Source of the DNA: JACPNE01 sp964444465
GTDB lineage: Archaea > Nanobdellota > Nanobdellia > SCGC-AAA011-G17 > JACPNG01
Direction of reading: 5' to 3'
Assembly: GCA_964444465.1 (NCBI GenBank)
Contig: CAYUGZ010000019.1
Coordinates: forward strand, 1-9,937
Length of the DNA stretch: 9,937 bases
Shown: positions 1 to 6,389 of the stretch, one piece after another
How the letters are laid out: each line of letters begins with the position of its first letter
Numbering within the stretch: the first letter of the stretch is position 1
Position numbers and translations under genes: made by a program
Notes under the pieces: generated by a model
Databases searched by the model: none
Told to the model about the DNA's origin: nothing
Seen by the model: the letters and a program-made list of their open reading frames with translations, nothing else

Positions 1-1017
1 AAACCTAAAGAAAAAATAGAAGAAAAAAAGGAGTCTACAGAAGAAACTAAAGTTGAAGTAGATGAAAAGAAAGAAGTAAAAGAAGAACCTAAACAAGAAG
101 AAACAGAAGAGAAAGAAGAAGTAAAAGAAAAAAAATCTTTCTTAGGAAAAATAAAAGAAAAAGTAACCACAACTAAAATATCAGATAAAAAATTTGATGA
201 GTTTTTTTGGGAATTAGAAGTAGTTATGTTAGAAAACAATGTAGCTTCTGAAGTTATAGAAAAAATTAAAGAAGATCTAAGAAAAGATATTGTAGACCAA
301 CCATTGAAAAGAGGAAAAGTTGAAGAAATTGTTAAAAATAGCTTAAAAGATAGTATTGATTCTTTATTTATGAACTATAAGGATTTATTAAAATCAATTA
401 AAGAAGGAAAAAAACCATTCGTTATTGTATTTGTGGGAGTTAATGGTGGTGGAAAAACTACAACAATAGCTAAAATTGCAAATCTAGTAAAAAAGAATAA
501 TTTTAGTTCTGTTATGGTTGCTGCTGATACATTTAGGGCTGCTGCAATTCAACAATTAGAAGAACATGGTAATAATTTAGGGATAAAAGTAATAAAACAT
601 GATTATGGATCTGATCCAGCTGCAGTTGCATTTGATGGTATCAAACACGCTAAATCAAAAAATCTTGATGTTGTTCTAATAGATACTGCTGGAAGACTAC
701 AAAGTAATAAAAATTTGATGAATGAAATGAAAAAAATTATTAAAGTAACAAATCCAGATCTTAAAATATTCATAGGAGAATCAATAACTGGAAATGATTG
801 TGTTGAACAAGCAAAACAATTTAATGAAGCTATTAAAATAGATGGAATAATCTTAACTAAAGCGGATGTAGATGAGAAAGGTGGAGCGGCTATTTCTGTT
901 AGTTATGTTACACAAGAACCTATAATGTATCTTGGAGTTGGTCAAGAATATGAAGATTTAAAAAAATTTAATTCTAAAGAAATAATTGAATCATTAGGGT
1001 TTAATAGTGAAATTTAA
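1..1017 (+). CDS. ftsY: Signal recognition particle receptor FtsY (5' end outside window)
   Basis: This is the SRP receptor GTPase, which docks the SRP54-bound ribosome at the membrane. The frame is open from base 1 and gives 338 residues; the true start lies upstream. Fragment residues 1-45 are a K/E-rich tail. A short amphipathic stretch (SFLGKIKEKV) and the N-domain signature FFWELEVVMLENNVASEV follow. The G domain shows GVNGGGKTTT (146-155, G1 P-loop), DTFRAAA (176-182), DTAGR (228-232), TKAD (286-289) and GVGQ (312-315). The FtsY-specific Asn in the P-loop and 'TGND..EQAKQFNE' separate it from SRP54. The Met at base 226 is not the start, because it falls inside the N-domain signature and the reading frame continues upstream. 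Its partner SRP54 is encoded two genes downstream. Identity is very secure. Confidence 0.97.
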   Translation, partial: KPKEKIEEKKESTEETKVEVDEKKEVKEEPKQEETEEKEEVKEKKSFLGKIKEKVTTTKISDKKFDEFFWELEVVMLENNVASEVIEKIKEDLRKDIVDQPLKRGKVEEIVKNSLKDSIDSLFMNYKDLLKSIKEGKKPFVIVFVGVNGGGKTTTIAKIANLVKKNNFSSVMVAADTFRAAAIQQLEEHGNNLGIKVIKHDYGSDPAAVAFDGIKHAKSKNLDVVLIDTAGRLQSNKNLMNEMKKIIKVTNPDLKIFIGESITGNDCVEQAKQFNEAIKIDGIILTKADVDEKGGAAISVSYVTQEPIMYLGVGQEYEDLKKFNSKEIIESLGFNSEI

Positions 1018-1020
1018 ATA
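1012..1020 (+). promoter_or_regulatory. Candidate TATA box for the 162-residue gene
   Basis: TTTAAATA-like sequence overlapping the ftsY stop codon. Its centre lies 26 bases before the ATG at 1042, the usual archaeal distance from TATA box to transcription start. This would put the transcript start at or next to the ATG (leaderless). The same geometry recurs at other genes in this window, but AT-rich DNA makes chance matches common. Confidence 0.5.
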
Positions 1021-1041
1021 TTTATTTATGATCATTTAACT

Positions 1042-1530
1042 ATGAGTTATAAAGATCTTAATGAGGGAATGGAACATACTGAAGTAAGACTTCTAGATCC
1101 AGAAACCATAGGAACTAAAGTGATAGGGGATCTTACTGTACTAAATTCTATGAAGATGAGTAATGAGATCACACAGATGGAGAGGATGTTAAAAAGGAGT
1201 TTAGATTGTCTAGCTTTAGAATATCCTTTAATAACTAAAAAATCTACTGAATTAAAAAAAGGTTGTTATCTATATGATGATGATGGAGATATAAAGAATT
1301 TTGGATTTTATTGTTTTATTGGAGAAGGAAACAAAGAAATGTTAGTTGGATTAACTCTTGAAGGTTCTAGATATATGTTGAGTGTAACAAGTGGATCAGA
1401 AGTGCTTTCTAAAGATATAATTGATTATATAGTCTATATATCAGAATTTAATGTTCAAGAACCATCATTTGATGATATGGAAAGTTTAGAACAAATGGTA
1501 GATACAATACTTCATACTAACAATAATTAG
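1042..1530 (+). CDS. Conserved-looking hypothetical protein, 162 residues, between ftsY and srp54
   Basis: I do not recognise this protein. It is an intact 162-residue acidic soluble protein with no signal peptide, membrane segment or cysteine-pair motif. A helical part (about residues 37-60, 'NEITQMERMLKRSLDCLALE') precedes a probable beta-rich part (about 70-115, 'GCYLYDDDGD', 'NFGFYCFIGEGNKEMLVGLTLEGSRYMLSV'). An acidic helical tail follows, ending in HTNNN. It starts 24 bases after ftsY and ends 30 bases before srp54, with TATA-like boxes on both sides, so it may be its own transcription unit. Its codons include more G-ending ones (AGG, GAG, GTG) than the neighbours, by eye. No Shine-Dalgarno sequence is visible, consistent with leaderless translation. 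SRP-related, fast-evolving or inserted are all possible. I considered SepF and rejected it. Confidence 0.8.
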   Translation: MSYKDLNEGMEHTEVRLLDPETIGTKVIGDLTVLNSMKMSNEITQMERMLKRSLDCLALEYPLITKKSTELKKGCYLYDDDGDIKNFGFYCFIGEGNKEMLVGLTLEGSRYMLSVTSGSEVLSKDIIDYIVYISEFNVQEPSFDDMESLEQMVDTILHTNNN

Positions 1531-1531
1531 G

Positions 1532-1539
1532 TTTTTAAA
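1532..1539 (+). promoter_or_regulatory. Candidate TATA box for srp54
   Basis: TTTTTAAA just after the upstream stop codon. Its centre is about 26 bases before the SRP54 ATG at 1561, so the predicted transcript would begin at or beside the start codon. No Shine-Dalgarno sequence precedes the ATG, which fits leaderless translation. Confidence 0.5.
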
Positions 1540-1560
1540 CACTAATTCTAAGGAATATTT

Positions 1561-2919
1561 ATGGTATTAGACAGCTTAGGAAGCTCATTAAAGAACACTT
1601 TAAAGAAAATAGCAAGTAGTGTCTTTGTAGATGATTCTCTAATAAATGAATTAGTAAAAGAGATTCAAAAAGCTTTGTTAAAATCCGATGTTAATGTTCA
1701 ACTAGTTTTTGATCTAACTAATAAAATAAAAGAAAGATCACTAAAAGAAACTAAGAAAAGATTAGATCAAAGAGCACATATCGTTAATATTGTTTATGAG
1801 GAATTAGTTAATTTCTTAGGTGGAGAAAAGGAAGAGATTACAATCCAAAAAAAGAAGCCATTCAAAATAATGATGGTAGGATTATTTGGAGCTGGAAAAA
1901 CAACAACTATAGGAAAACTAGCTAAATTCTATTCAAAAAGAGGATACAAGATAGCTACTCTTGGATTGGATGTACATAGACCAGCTGCACCAGATCAATT
2001 AGAACAAATAAGTAAACAAATTAATGTTCCTTGCTTTATAGACAAAAAAGAAAAAGATCCTATAAAAATTTATAATAAATTTAAAGATGAATTCAATAAA
2101 TTTGATATATTATTGGTAGATACTGCTGGAAGAGATGCATTAAGTGAGGATCTAATTAAAGAGATTAAAGATCTAAATAAAATAATAAACCCAGATGAAA
2201 AATTATTAGTTATAAGTGCAGATATTGGACAAACCGCACAAACACAAGCTAAATCTTTTCATGAAAGTTGTAAGGTAACTGGAGTCATTGTAACAAAGTT
2301 AGATGGAACCGCAAAAGGTGGAGGATCTTTAAGTGCTTGTTCTGCAACAGATGCTAAAGTTAAATTTATTGGAGTTGGAGAAAAGGTAGATGACTTAGAA
2401 CAATTTAATCCTAAAGGTTTTGTTTCTAGATTATTAGGGATGGGTGATTTAGAAGCTTTGTTAGATAAAGTAAAAGATGAAATCTCAGAAGAAAAAGCTG
2501 AAGATTTAGGAAAAAGATTTTTGAAAGGAGATTATAGTTTAGTTGATTTGTATGAACAAATGGAATCAATGAAAAAACTAGGCCCATTAAATAAAATAAT
2601 GGATTTAATTCCTGGAATGTCAAATGCTAACATCCCTAAAGAAATGTTAGATGTTCAAGAAGATAAATTGAAGAAATGGAAACATATGATGAATTCTATG
2701 AACAAAAATGAATTAGAAAATCCTGAAGTTTTAGATAAATCTAGAATTGATAGGATTTCAAAAGGTTCTGGAACCAATAGTAGAGAGATAAGAGAACTAA
2801 TTAAACAATATAAACAAAGTAAAAAGATGGTTAAATTAATGAAAGGTTCTGGAGATATGAAAAATATGGATAAATTAATGAAAAAATTTAAAGGGAAAAT
2901 CCCTGGAATGAAATTCTAA
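1561..2919 (+). CDS. srp54: Signal recognition particle 54 kDa protein (SRP54/Ffh)
   Basis: GTPase subunit of the SRP. It binds 7S RNA and signal sequences and pairs with FtsY at the membrane. At 452 residues it is full length for the archaeal family. The N domain is about 1-95. In the G domain, G1 is GLFGAGKTTT (107-116), followed by DVHRPAA (137-143), DTAGR (187-191), TKLDGTAKGGG (245-255) and GVGEK (271-275). The M domain begins near 315 (GDYSLVDLYEQMESMKKLGP) and carries the RNA-binding signature SRIDRISKGSGTNSREIREL (394-413), ending in a basic Lys/Met-rich tail. Position 109 of the P-loop is Phe where the family usually has Gln (GxQGSGKTTT). The gene is followed after one base by bud32, which is probably cotranscribed. 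Identity is very secure. Confidence 0.98.
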   Translation: MVLDSLGSSLKNTLKKIASSVFVDDSLINELVKEIQKALLKSDVNVQLVFDLTNKIKERSLKETKKRLDQRAHIVNIVYEELVNFLGGEKEEITIQKKKPFKIMMVGLFGAGKTTTIGKLAKFYSKRGYKIATLGLDVHRPAAPDQLEQISKQINVPCFIDKKEKDPIKIYNKFKDEFNKFDILLVDTAGRDALSEDLIKEIKDLNKIINPDEKLLVISADIGQTAQTQAKSFHESCKVTGVIVTKLDGTAKGGGSLSACSATDAKVKFIGVGEKVDDLEQFNPKGFVSRLLGMGDLEALLDKVKDEISEEKAEDLGKRFLKGDYSLVDLYEQMESMKKLGPLNKIMDLIPGMSNANIPKEMLDVQEDKLKKWKHMMNSMNKNELENPEVLDKSRIDRISKGSGTNSREIRELIKQYKQSKKMVKLMKGSGDMKNMDKLMKKFKGKIPGMKF

Positions 2920-2920
2920 G

Positions 2921-3523
2921 ATGAAACTAATTAAACAAGGAGCAGAAGCTAATATTTATTTAGATAATAAAAAAATAATAAAAGAAAGAATTAAAAAAAA
3001 TTATAGAATTGAACAGATAGATTCTAAAATCAGAAAATTTAGAACTAGAAGGGAATCTAAAGTTCTAGAAAAAGTTGATAACGCTCCAAATTTAATAAAA
3101 TCTTCAGATAAAGAGATGAAGATAGAAATGGGTTACATTGAAGGAGAGGTTTTAAGCAAAGTATTTGATGAATTAAAAGAAAAAAATAAAATTTGTTTGT
3201 TAATTGGAGAAAGAATTGCAGATCTTCATGATAAAGAGATAATACATGGAGATTTAACAACTTCAAATATGATTTTAAATAATAATTTGTATTTTATTGA
3301 CTTTGGATTAAGTTTTTTTTCTAAAAAAGTAGAAGATAAAGCTGTTGATTTGCATTTATTTAAAGAAGTTTTAAAATCTAGACATCATAAAAATTATGAA
3401 AAAAATTTTAAATTAGTTTTAGATGGATATAAAAAATCCAAATATCATAAAGAGGTTTTTGATAGATTAGAAAAAGTAGAAACAAGGGGAAGATATAAGA
3501 AAAAGCATTTAAATAAACAATAA
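2921..3523 (+). CDS. bud32: KEOPS complex serine/threonine kinase-ATPase Bud32
   Basis: Small atypical kinase of the KEOPS complex, which makes N6-threonylcarbamoyl-adenosine at A37 of ANN-decoding tRNAs. At 200 residues it is a stand-alone Bud32, not a Kae1-Bud32 fusion. Visible landmarks are the N-terminal GAEA loop (7-10), the ATP-lysine region KERIKKNYR (21-29), RTRRES (41-46), the catalytic loop HGDLTTSN (109-116) with its Asp, the metal-binding DFG (127-129), and the Bud32-specific EDKAVDL (138-144). It ends in a basic segment, VETRGRYKKK. The start is one base after the srp54 stop and no better Met exists, so translation is probably coupled to SRP54. KEOPS partners Kae1, Cgi121 and Pcc1 are not in this window. 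tRNA-Thr(TGT), a substrate class for t6A, lies downstream. Confidence 0.95.
   Translation: MKLIKQGAEANIYLDNKKIIKERIKKNYRIEQIDSKIRKFRTRRESKVLEKVDNAPNLIKSSDKEMKIEMGYIEGEVLSKVFDELKEKNKICLLIGERIADLHDKEIIHGDLTTSNMILNNNLYFIDFGLSFFSKKVEDKAVDLHLFKEVLKSRHHKNYEKNFKLVLDGYKKSKYHKEVFDRLEKVETRGRYKKKHLNKQ
3508..3516 (+). promoter_or_regulatory. Candidate TATA box for tRNA-Gln
   Basis: TTTAAATAA inside the last codons of bud32, centred about 29 bases before the mature 5' end of tRNA-Gln. This is a reasonable distance for an archaeal tRNA promoter. Cotranscription from the bud32 operon is the alternative. Confidence 0.35.
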
Positions 3524-3540
3524 TAATCATTTAGATTCAG

Positions 3541-3613
3541 AGCCCTATAGTCTAGTGGTCAAGGACGATAGCCTTTGGAGCTATAGGCCCTGGTTCGAAT
3601 CCAGGTAGGGCTA
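3541..3613 (+). tRNA. tRNA-Gln (anticodon TTG)
   Basis: A complete 73-nt cloverleaf can be folded by hand. The acceptor AGCCCTA pairs with TAGGGCT (7 bp). The D-stem is GTCT/GGAC and the D-loop contains GG. The anticodon stem is ATAGC/GCTAT with loop CTTTGGA, giving anticodon TTG at 3575-3577. The variable region is 4 nt. The T-arm is CCTGG-TTCGAAT-CCAGG and the discriminator is A at 3613. No intron is present and CCA is not encoded, as usual in archaea. The AGCCC...GGGCT acceptor is typical of archaeal tRNA-Gln. Confidence 0.96.
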
Positions 3614-3634
3614 ATATTCATTATTCCATGCAAA

Positions 3635-3644
3635 TTTTTATATA
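3635..3644 (+). promoter_or_regulatory. TATA box for the EF-Tu-domain-2-like gene
   Basis: TTTTTATATA is the best TATA match in the window. It is centred about 26 bases before the ATG at 3666, in the short gap after tRNA-Gln. It predicts a leaderless or nearly leaderless transcript. Confidence 0.6.
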
Positions 3645-3665
3645 TTAGCTTAACTTATATATAAG

Positions 3666-3920
3666 ATGGCAAAAGAAAAGAAAATTGGGAAAATATTTGG
3701 TTACTATGCCCATATTGAAGTAGCAGCTATTGAATTAACAGAGGGTTCTTTAAAGACAGGAGATACAATACACATAAAGGGACACACAACAGATGTTACA
3801 CAAAAAGTTGATTCTATGCAAGTAGAACACAAAGAAGTAAAAGAAGCTAAAAAAGGAAGTTCTGTAGGAATTAAAGTTAGTGATAGAGTAAGACCTAATG
3901 ATGACGTATTTAAGGCATAG
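3666..3920 (+). CDS. Stand-alone EF-Tu domain-2-like beta-barrel protein (translation elongation factor-like)
   Basis: An 84-residue protein matching the second (beta-barrel) domain of translational GTPases, with no GTPase domain. The run 'KIGKIFGYYAHIEVAAIELT-EGSLKTGDTIHIKGHTTDV' fits the barrel, with the typical 'L..GD.I.I.G' turn (residues 29-39). The later parts 'VDSMQVEHKEVKEAKKGSSVGIKV' and 'RVRPNDDVFK' match the end of the barrel ('V.S.Q....V..A..G..V.I.....V..GD.V'). Small proteins like this are common in archaea and usually annotated as elongation factor-like; their role is not established to my knowledge. A strong TATA box and no ribosome-binding site suggest leaderless expression. 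Its position between tRNA-Gln and the uS15 cluster fits a translation-related role, which is inference. Confidence 0.85.
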   Translation: MAKEKKIGKIFGYYAHIEVAAIELTEGSLKTGDTIHIKGHTTDVTQKVDSMQVEHKEVKEAKKGSSVGIKVSDRVRPNDDVFKA

Positions 3921-3930
3921 ATTTATAAAC
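3921..3930 (+). promoter_or_regulatory. Candidate TATA box for the uS15 cluster leader
   Basis: ATTTATAAAC directly after the stop codon of the preceding gene. Transcription would start near 3952, leaving about 50 nt of leader before the uS15 ATG. A weaker TTATACC at about 3974-3980 lies 28 bases before that ATG and could instead drive a leaderless transcript. The sequence alone does not decide between them. Confidence 0.5.
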
Positions 3931-3953
3931 GATTATTTTTGATTAAGATTAGG

Positions 3954-3983
3954 ATGAGTCAGTTTAGGCTTGCTTATACCTAG
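3954..3983 (+). CDS. Possible 9-codon upstream ORF in the uS15 leader
   Basis: An ATG at 3954 lies about 28 bases after the TATA box centre, so it would sit at the start of the transcript. It opens a 9-codon frame reading MSQFRLAYT and ends at TAG (3981-3983). The frame is the same as uS15 but is cut by this TAG and by a second TAG at 3996-3998, so it is not an N-terminal extension of uS15. The stop codon lies inside the 5' arm of the hairpin. It could be a leader peptide or chance. Confidence 0.25.
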   Translation: MSQFRLAYT

Positions 3984-3997
3984 AATAGTTCTAGGTA
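3977..3997 (+). promoter_or_regulatory. Perfect 9-bp inverted repeat (hairpin) before uS15
   Basis: TACCTAGAA and TTCTAGGTA form a perfect 9-bp stem around the 3-nt loop TAG, ending 7 bases before the uS15 ATG. No T-run follows, so it does not look like an intrinsic terminator. It could be an mRNA structure controlling uS15 translation, or a DNA dyad bound by a regulator. The function is inference. Confidence 0.5.
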
Positions 3998-4004
3998 GTT
4001 CAAT

Positions 4005-4448
4005 ATGGCACGTATGTATTCAAGGAAGAAAGGGAAATCTGGAAGTAAAAATCCAATTAAAAAAGCTAAAGCTAGTTGGATAGACTTTAGTTCAAAAGAG
4101 ATAGAACAATTAATAATTAAATTAGCTAAATCTGGAAACAACCCTAGTAGGATTGGATTAATGTTAAGAGATTCTTATGGTGTACCAAATGTTCAAAATG
4201 TGGCAAATAAAAAAATCCTAAAAATACTACAAGAAAATAAACTAAATCCTGAAGTCCCTGAAGATCTAAATTCTTTAATCAAAAGAGAGTCTATAATCAT
4301 GAAACATTTAGAAATTAACAAAAAAGATATGGTAAGTAAAAGAGGATTCCAGCTTACAAGTAGTAAGATTCGAAGATTAATGAAATACTATAAGAAAAAA
4401 GGTATTCTAGAAAATGATTGGACTTACGAAAAAGGAAAAGTATACTAA
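4005..4448 (+). CDS. rps15: Small ribosomal subunit protein uS15
   Basis: Primary rRNA-binding protein of the small-subunit central domain. At 147 residues it is the usual archaeal/eukaryotic length, including the N-terminal extension that bacterial S15 lacks. The start MARMYSRKKGKSGSKNP is the typical archaeal beginning, so the ATG at 4005 is well supported. The C-terminal S15 core is clear: HLEINKKDMVSKRGFQL (101-117) then SSKIRRLMKYYKKKG (119-133) and a terminal NDWTY. Its last 35 bases overlap the start of the DHH phosphoesterase gene in another frame. The order uS15, RecJ-like protein, eS1 is a recurrent archaeal arrangement as I recall. A hairpin in the leader may regulate it. Confidence 0.97.
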   Translation: MARMYSRKKGKSGSKNPIKKAKASWIDFSSKEIEQLIIKLAKSGNNPSRIGLMLRDSYGVPNVQNVANKKILKILQENKLNPEVPEDLNSLIKRESIIMKHLEINKKDMVSKRGFQLTSSKIRRLMKYYKKKGILENDWTYEKGKVY

Positions 4449-5814
4449 TTTAGACTTTCTAAATCTTATTAGTAATGCAGTAAACAAATTTAAATTTCTT
4501 AACAAAAAAAGTTTCATAAAAATAATTGCCCATATAGACTGTGATGGGTTGTCCTCTACATCTATAATTGTAAAAGCATTAGAAAGGGAAGATTTTAAGT
4601 TTTCTGTAAGAAATGTTAAACAAATAGATAATAATGTTTTAGATGAACTAGAAAAAGAAAAATTTGATATTTTATTTTTTTTGGATTTAGGAAGTGAATA
4701 TTTAAAAGAGATTGAAAGTAGATTTAACAAACCAATATTTATTTTAGACCATCACAAATTTGAACAAACTAAAACTAATATAATTATAGTTAATCCAGTG
4801 ATGTTTGATCTAGATTATAGAGAAACTTCAAGTTCTGGTGTTTGTTATTTATTTGCCAAATGTTTAAATGAAAAAAATAAAGATTTAGCACATATTGCTT
4901 TGATGGGTGCTGTTGGAGATATGCAAGAAAAAAACGGATTTATTGGATTAAATTCATTGATATTAGAAGATGCTAAAGAAAAATTAGATGTTAGTATAGG
5001 ACCAAGATTTTTTGGTGTACAAACAAGACCTATAAACAAAGTTTTAGAATATTCAACAGATCCTTTCATCCCAAATGTTAGTGGAAGTGAAGAAGGGGCT
5101 ATTAAATTTTTGGATGAATTAAACATAGATGCAAGAGATAATAATGGAAAGTTTAAAAAATTAATAGATCTTAGCCAAGATGACATAAAAAAATTAACTT
5201 CTGGAATTATATTAAATAGATTAAATGAAAAGAATCCTGAAGATATTTTTGGGAATTTATACACATTAAAAGAAGAAGAACAAGGAACACCCATGAAAGA
5301 TCTTAAAGAATTTTCAACTTTATTAAATGCTGTTGGAAGATTTGGAAGAGGTTCTTTAGGCGTTAGTATCTGTTTAAGAAATGAAGATGCTAAAAAAGAA
5401 GCATTAGGGGTTTTAGGTTCATACAAAACAGAATTAATAGATATATTAAAATGGTTCAATGAAAATAAAGATCAATTTTTTAGTGAAGGAATAGCAATCA
5501 TTAACGCTAAAGATTCAATTAAGGATAGCATGATTGGAACTTTAGCTTCTATAGTAACTAAATCAAATACATATGATCCAGGAACTATTGTAATAGCATT
5601 AGCACACACAGAAGAAGATGAAATAAAAATTTCTTGTAGGGTTACTGGAAATACTGATGTTGATGTAAGAGGGATGTTAAAAGAATCCGTAGCTATGATA
5701 GGAGATTATCCATGTGGGGGCCATAAAACCGCTTGTGGGGCATTAATTCCAAAATCAAAAGAGGAAGAATTTATAAAGGCAATATCAAACATTAATTATG
5801 AAAAATGGCAGTAA
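4414..5814 (+). CDS. RecJ-like DHH family phosphoesterase (single-strand-specific exonuclease type)
   Basis: A 466-residue DHH-superfamily phosphoesterase of the archaeal RecJ-like group. Metal-binding motifs are present: HIDCDGLSS (40-48, motif I), FLDLGS (89-94), LDHHK (111-115, the DHH motif) and GAVGD (165-169). Near the C-terminus is the substrate-binding GGHKTACG of the DHHA1 domain (435-442). All catalytic motifs are intact, so it should be active. Archaeal relatives degrade single-stranded DNA or RNA, and some bind GINS in the replisome; which role applies here cannot be told. The ATG at 4414 is the first possible start after an in-frame TAG at 4408 and overlaps uS15 by 35 bases. The end overlaps eS1 by 10 bases. 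This nesting suggests one mRNA with coupled translation. Confidence 0.93.
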   Translation: MIGLTKKEKYTNLDFLNLISNAVNKFKFLNKKSFIKIIAHIDCDGLSSTSIIVKALEREDFKFSVRNVKQIDNNVLDELEKEKFDILFFLDLGSEYLKEIESRFNKPIFILDHHKFEQTKTNIIIVNPVMFDLDYRETSSSGVCYLFAKCLNEKNKDLAHIALMGAVGDMQEKNGFIGLNSLILEDAKEKLDVSIGPRFFGVQTRPINKVLEYSTDPFIPNVSGSEEGAIKFLDELNIDARDNNGKFKKLIDLSQDDIKKLTSGIILNRLNEKNPEDIFGNLYTLKEEEQGTPMKDLKEFSTLLNAVGRFGRGSLGVSICLRNEDAKKEALGVLGSYKTELIDILKWFNENKDQFFSEGIAIINAKDSIKDSMIGTLASIVTKSNTYDPGTIVIALAHTEEDEIKISCRVTGNTDVDVRGMLKESVAMIGDYPCGGHKTACGALIPKSKEEEFIKAISNINYEKWQ

Positions 5815-6353
5815 GTAAATCTAAAAAAAAATGGTATAATGTAGTTGCCCCAATCTTTAGAGGTGCAGTAATAGGAGAAACTCTAGGTTATGACCAAAAT
5901 GATCTAAAAAATAGAAATTTAGACCTTAATTTTATGAGCATAACTAATGATCCAAAAACTCAAAATATAAGGGTTTTATTCAAGATAAATGATGTAAAAG
6001 ATAATAATGCAATTGTAGAAGTTATTGGTTATGAATTAACTCTTTCATATGTTAAAAGAGTAATAAGAAAAGATGCTAATAAAATAGCAGATTCTTATGA
6101 ATACAAAACTAAAGATAATGTAAAAGTTGTTGTAAAACCTTTAGTTATAACTAGATATAAAACTAATAAAAGTGTACTACAAAGTTTAAGAAAAAACATA
6201 AGGGCTTTCTTAGAAGAAGAGATTAAGAAGAATAATTTTAATGACTTTATTAATTTAATAGTTTATAACAAAGTACAGAAAGCATTAAGAGAAAAACTGA
6301 AAAAGATATATCCTATAAGTGCTTGTGAATTTAGGATTGTAAAAAAAGTTTAG
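5805..6353 (+). CDS. rps3ae: Small ribosomal subunit protein eS1 (S3Ae)
   Basis: Archaeal/eukaryotic small-subunit protein located at the platform near the mRNA exit. It has 182 residues, slightly short for the family. Recognisable segments are KKKWYNVVAPIFRGAVIGET (8-27, the family's 'W..V.AP..F....IGET' start), 'GYELTLSYVKRVIRK' and the 'KPLVITRYKTNKSVLQSLRK' middle part. It ends in the basic 'EFRIVKKV'. The ATG at 5805 overlaps the DHH phosphoesterase stop (bases 5805-5814) and there is no Shine-Dalgarno sequence, so it is probably translated by coupling. It is the last gene of the uS15 cluster; tRNA-Thr follows with its own TATA-like box. Confidence 0.96.
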   Translation: MAVSKSKKKWYNVVAPIFRGAVIGETLGYDQNDLKNRNLDLNFMSITNDPKTQNIRVLFKINDVKDNNAIVEVIGYELTLSYVKRVIRKDANKIADSYEYKTKDNVKVVVKPLVITRYKTNKSVLQSLRKNIRAFLEEEIKKNNFNDFINLIVYNKVQKALREKLKKIYPISACEFRIVKKV

Positions 6354-6360
6354 AAACTTA

Positions 6361-6369
6361 TTTAAATTA
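6361..6369 (+). promoter_or_regulatory. Candidate TATA box for the tRNA-Thr/tRNA-Val unit
   Basis: TTTAAATTA lies 8 bases after the eS1 stop and is centred about 25 bases before the mature 5' end of tRNA-Thr. The two tRNAs are only 9 nt apart, so this box probably serves both. Confidence 0.45.
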
Positions 6370-6389
6370 AATAAAAAGAATTCTTCTAT

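Noticed and set aside
226..1017. Met at 226 as the FtsY start
   Set aside because: The frame is open upstream to base 1 and the conserved N-domain segment FFWELEVV lies before this Met, so it is internal.
1042..1530. SepF-like cell division protein
   Set aside because: The size is similar, but I see no SepF/DUF552 core pattern and no N-terminal membrane-targeting helix.
2426..2623. Antisense 65-residue ORF within srp54
   Set aside because: It lies opposite the conserved M domain, and its hydrophobic, low-complexity translation is what antisense of AT-rich coding DNA gives.
3057..3266. Antisense 69-residue ORF within bud32
   Set aside because: It is a shadow of a well-conserved kinase gene; Leu/Phe-rich with no promoter evidence.
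3977..3997. Hairpin before uS15 as an intrinsic terminator of the upstream gene
   Set aside because: There is no T-run after the stem and the uS15 start follows within 7 bases.
3950..3998. C/D box or H/ACA small RNA in the uS15 leader
   Set aside because: GGATGAGTC is a poor C box, no clear CTGA D box is placed correctly, and there is no ACA box after the stem.
4407..4730. Antisense 107-residue ORF opposite the DHH gene start
   Set aside because: It overlaps clear motif I coding sequence and its Ser/Leu/Phe-rich product resembles nothing.
4845..5459. Antisense 204-residue ORF opposite the DHH gene
   Set aside because: It is long only because reverse-strand stops are rare opposite this codon usage; the sense strand is a confidently identified protein.
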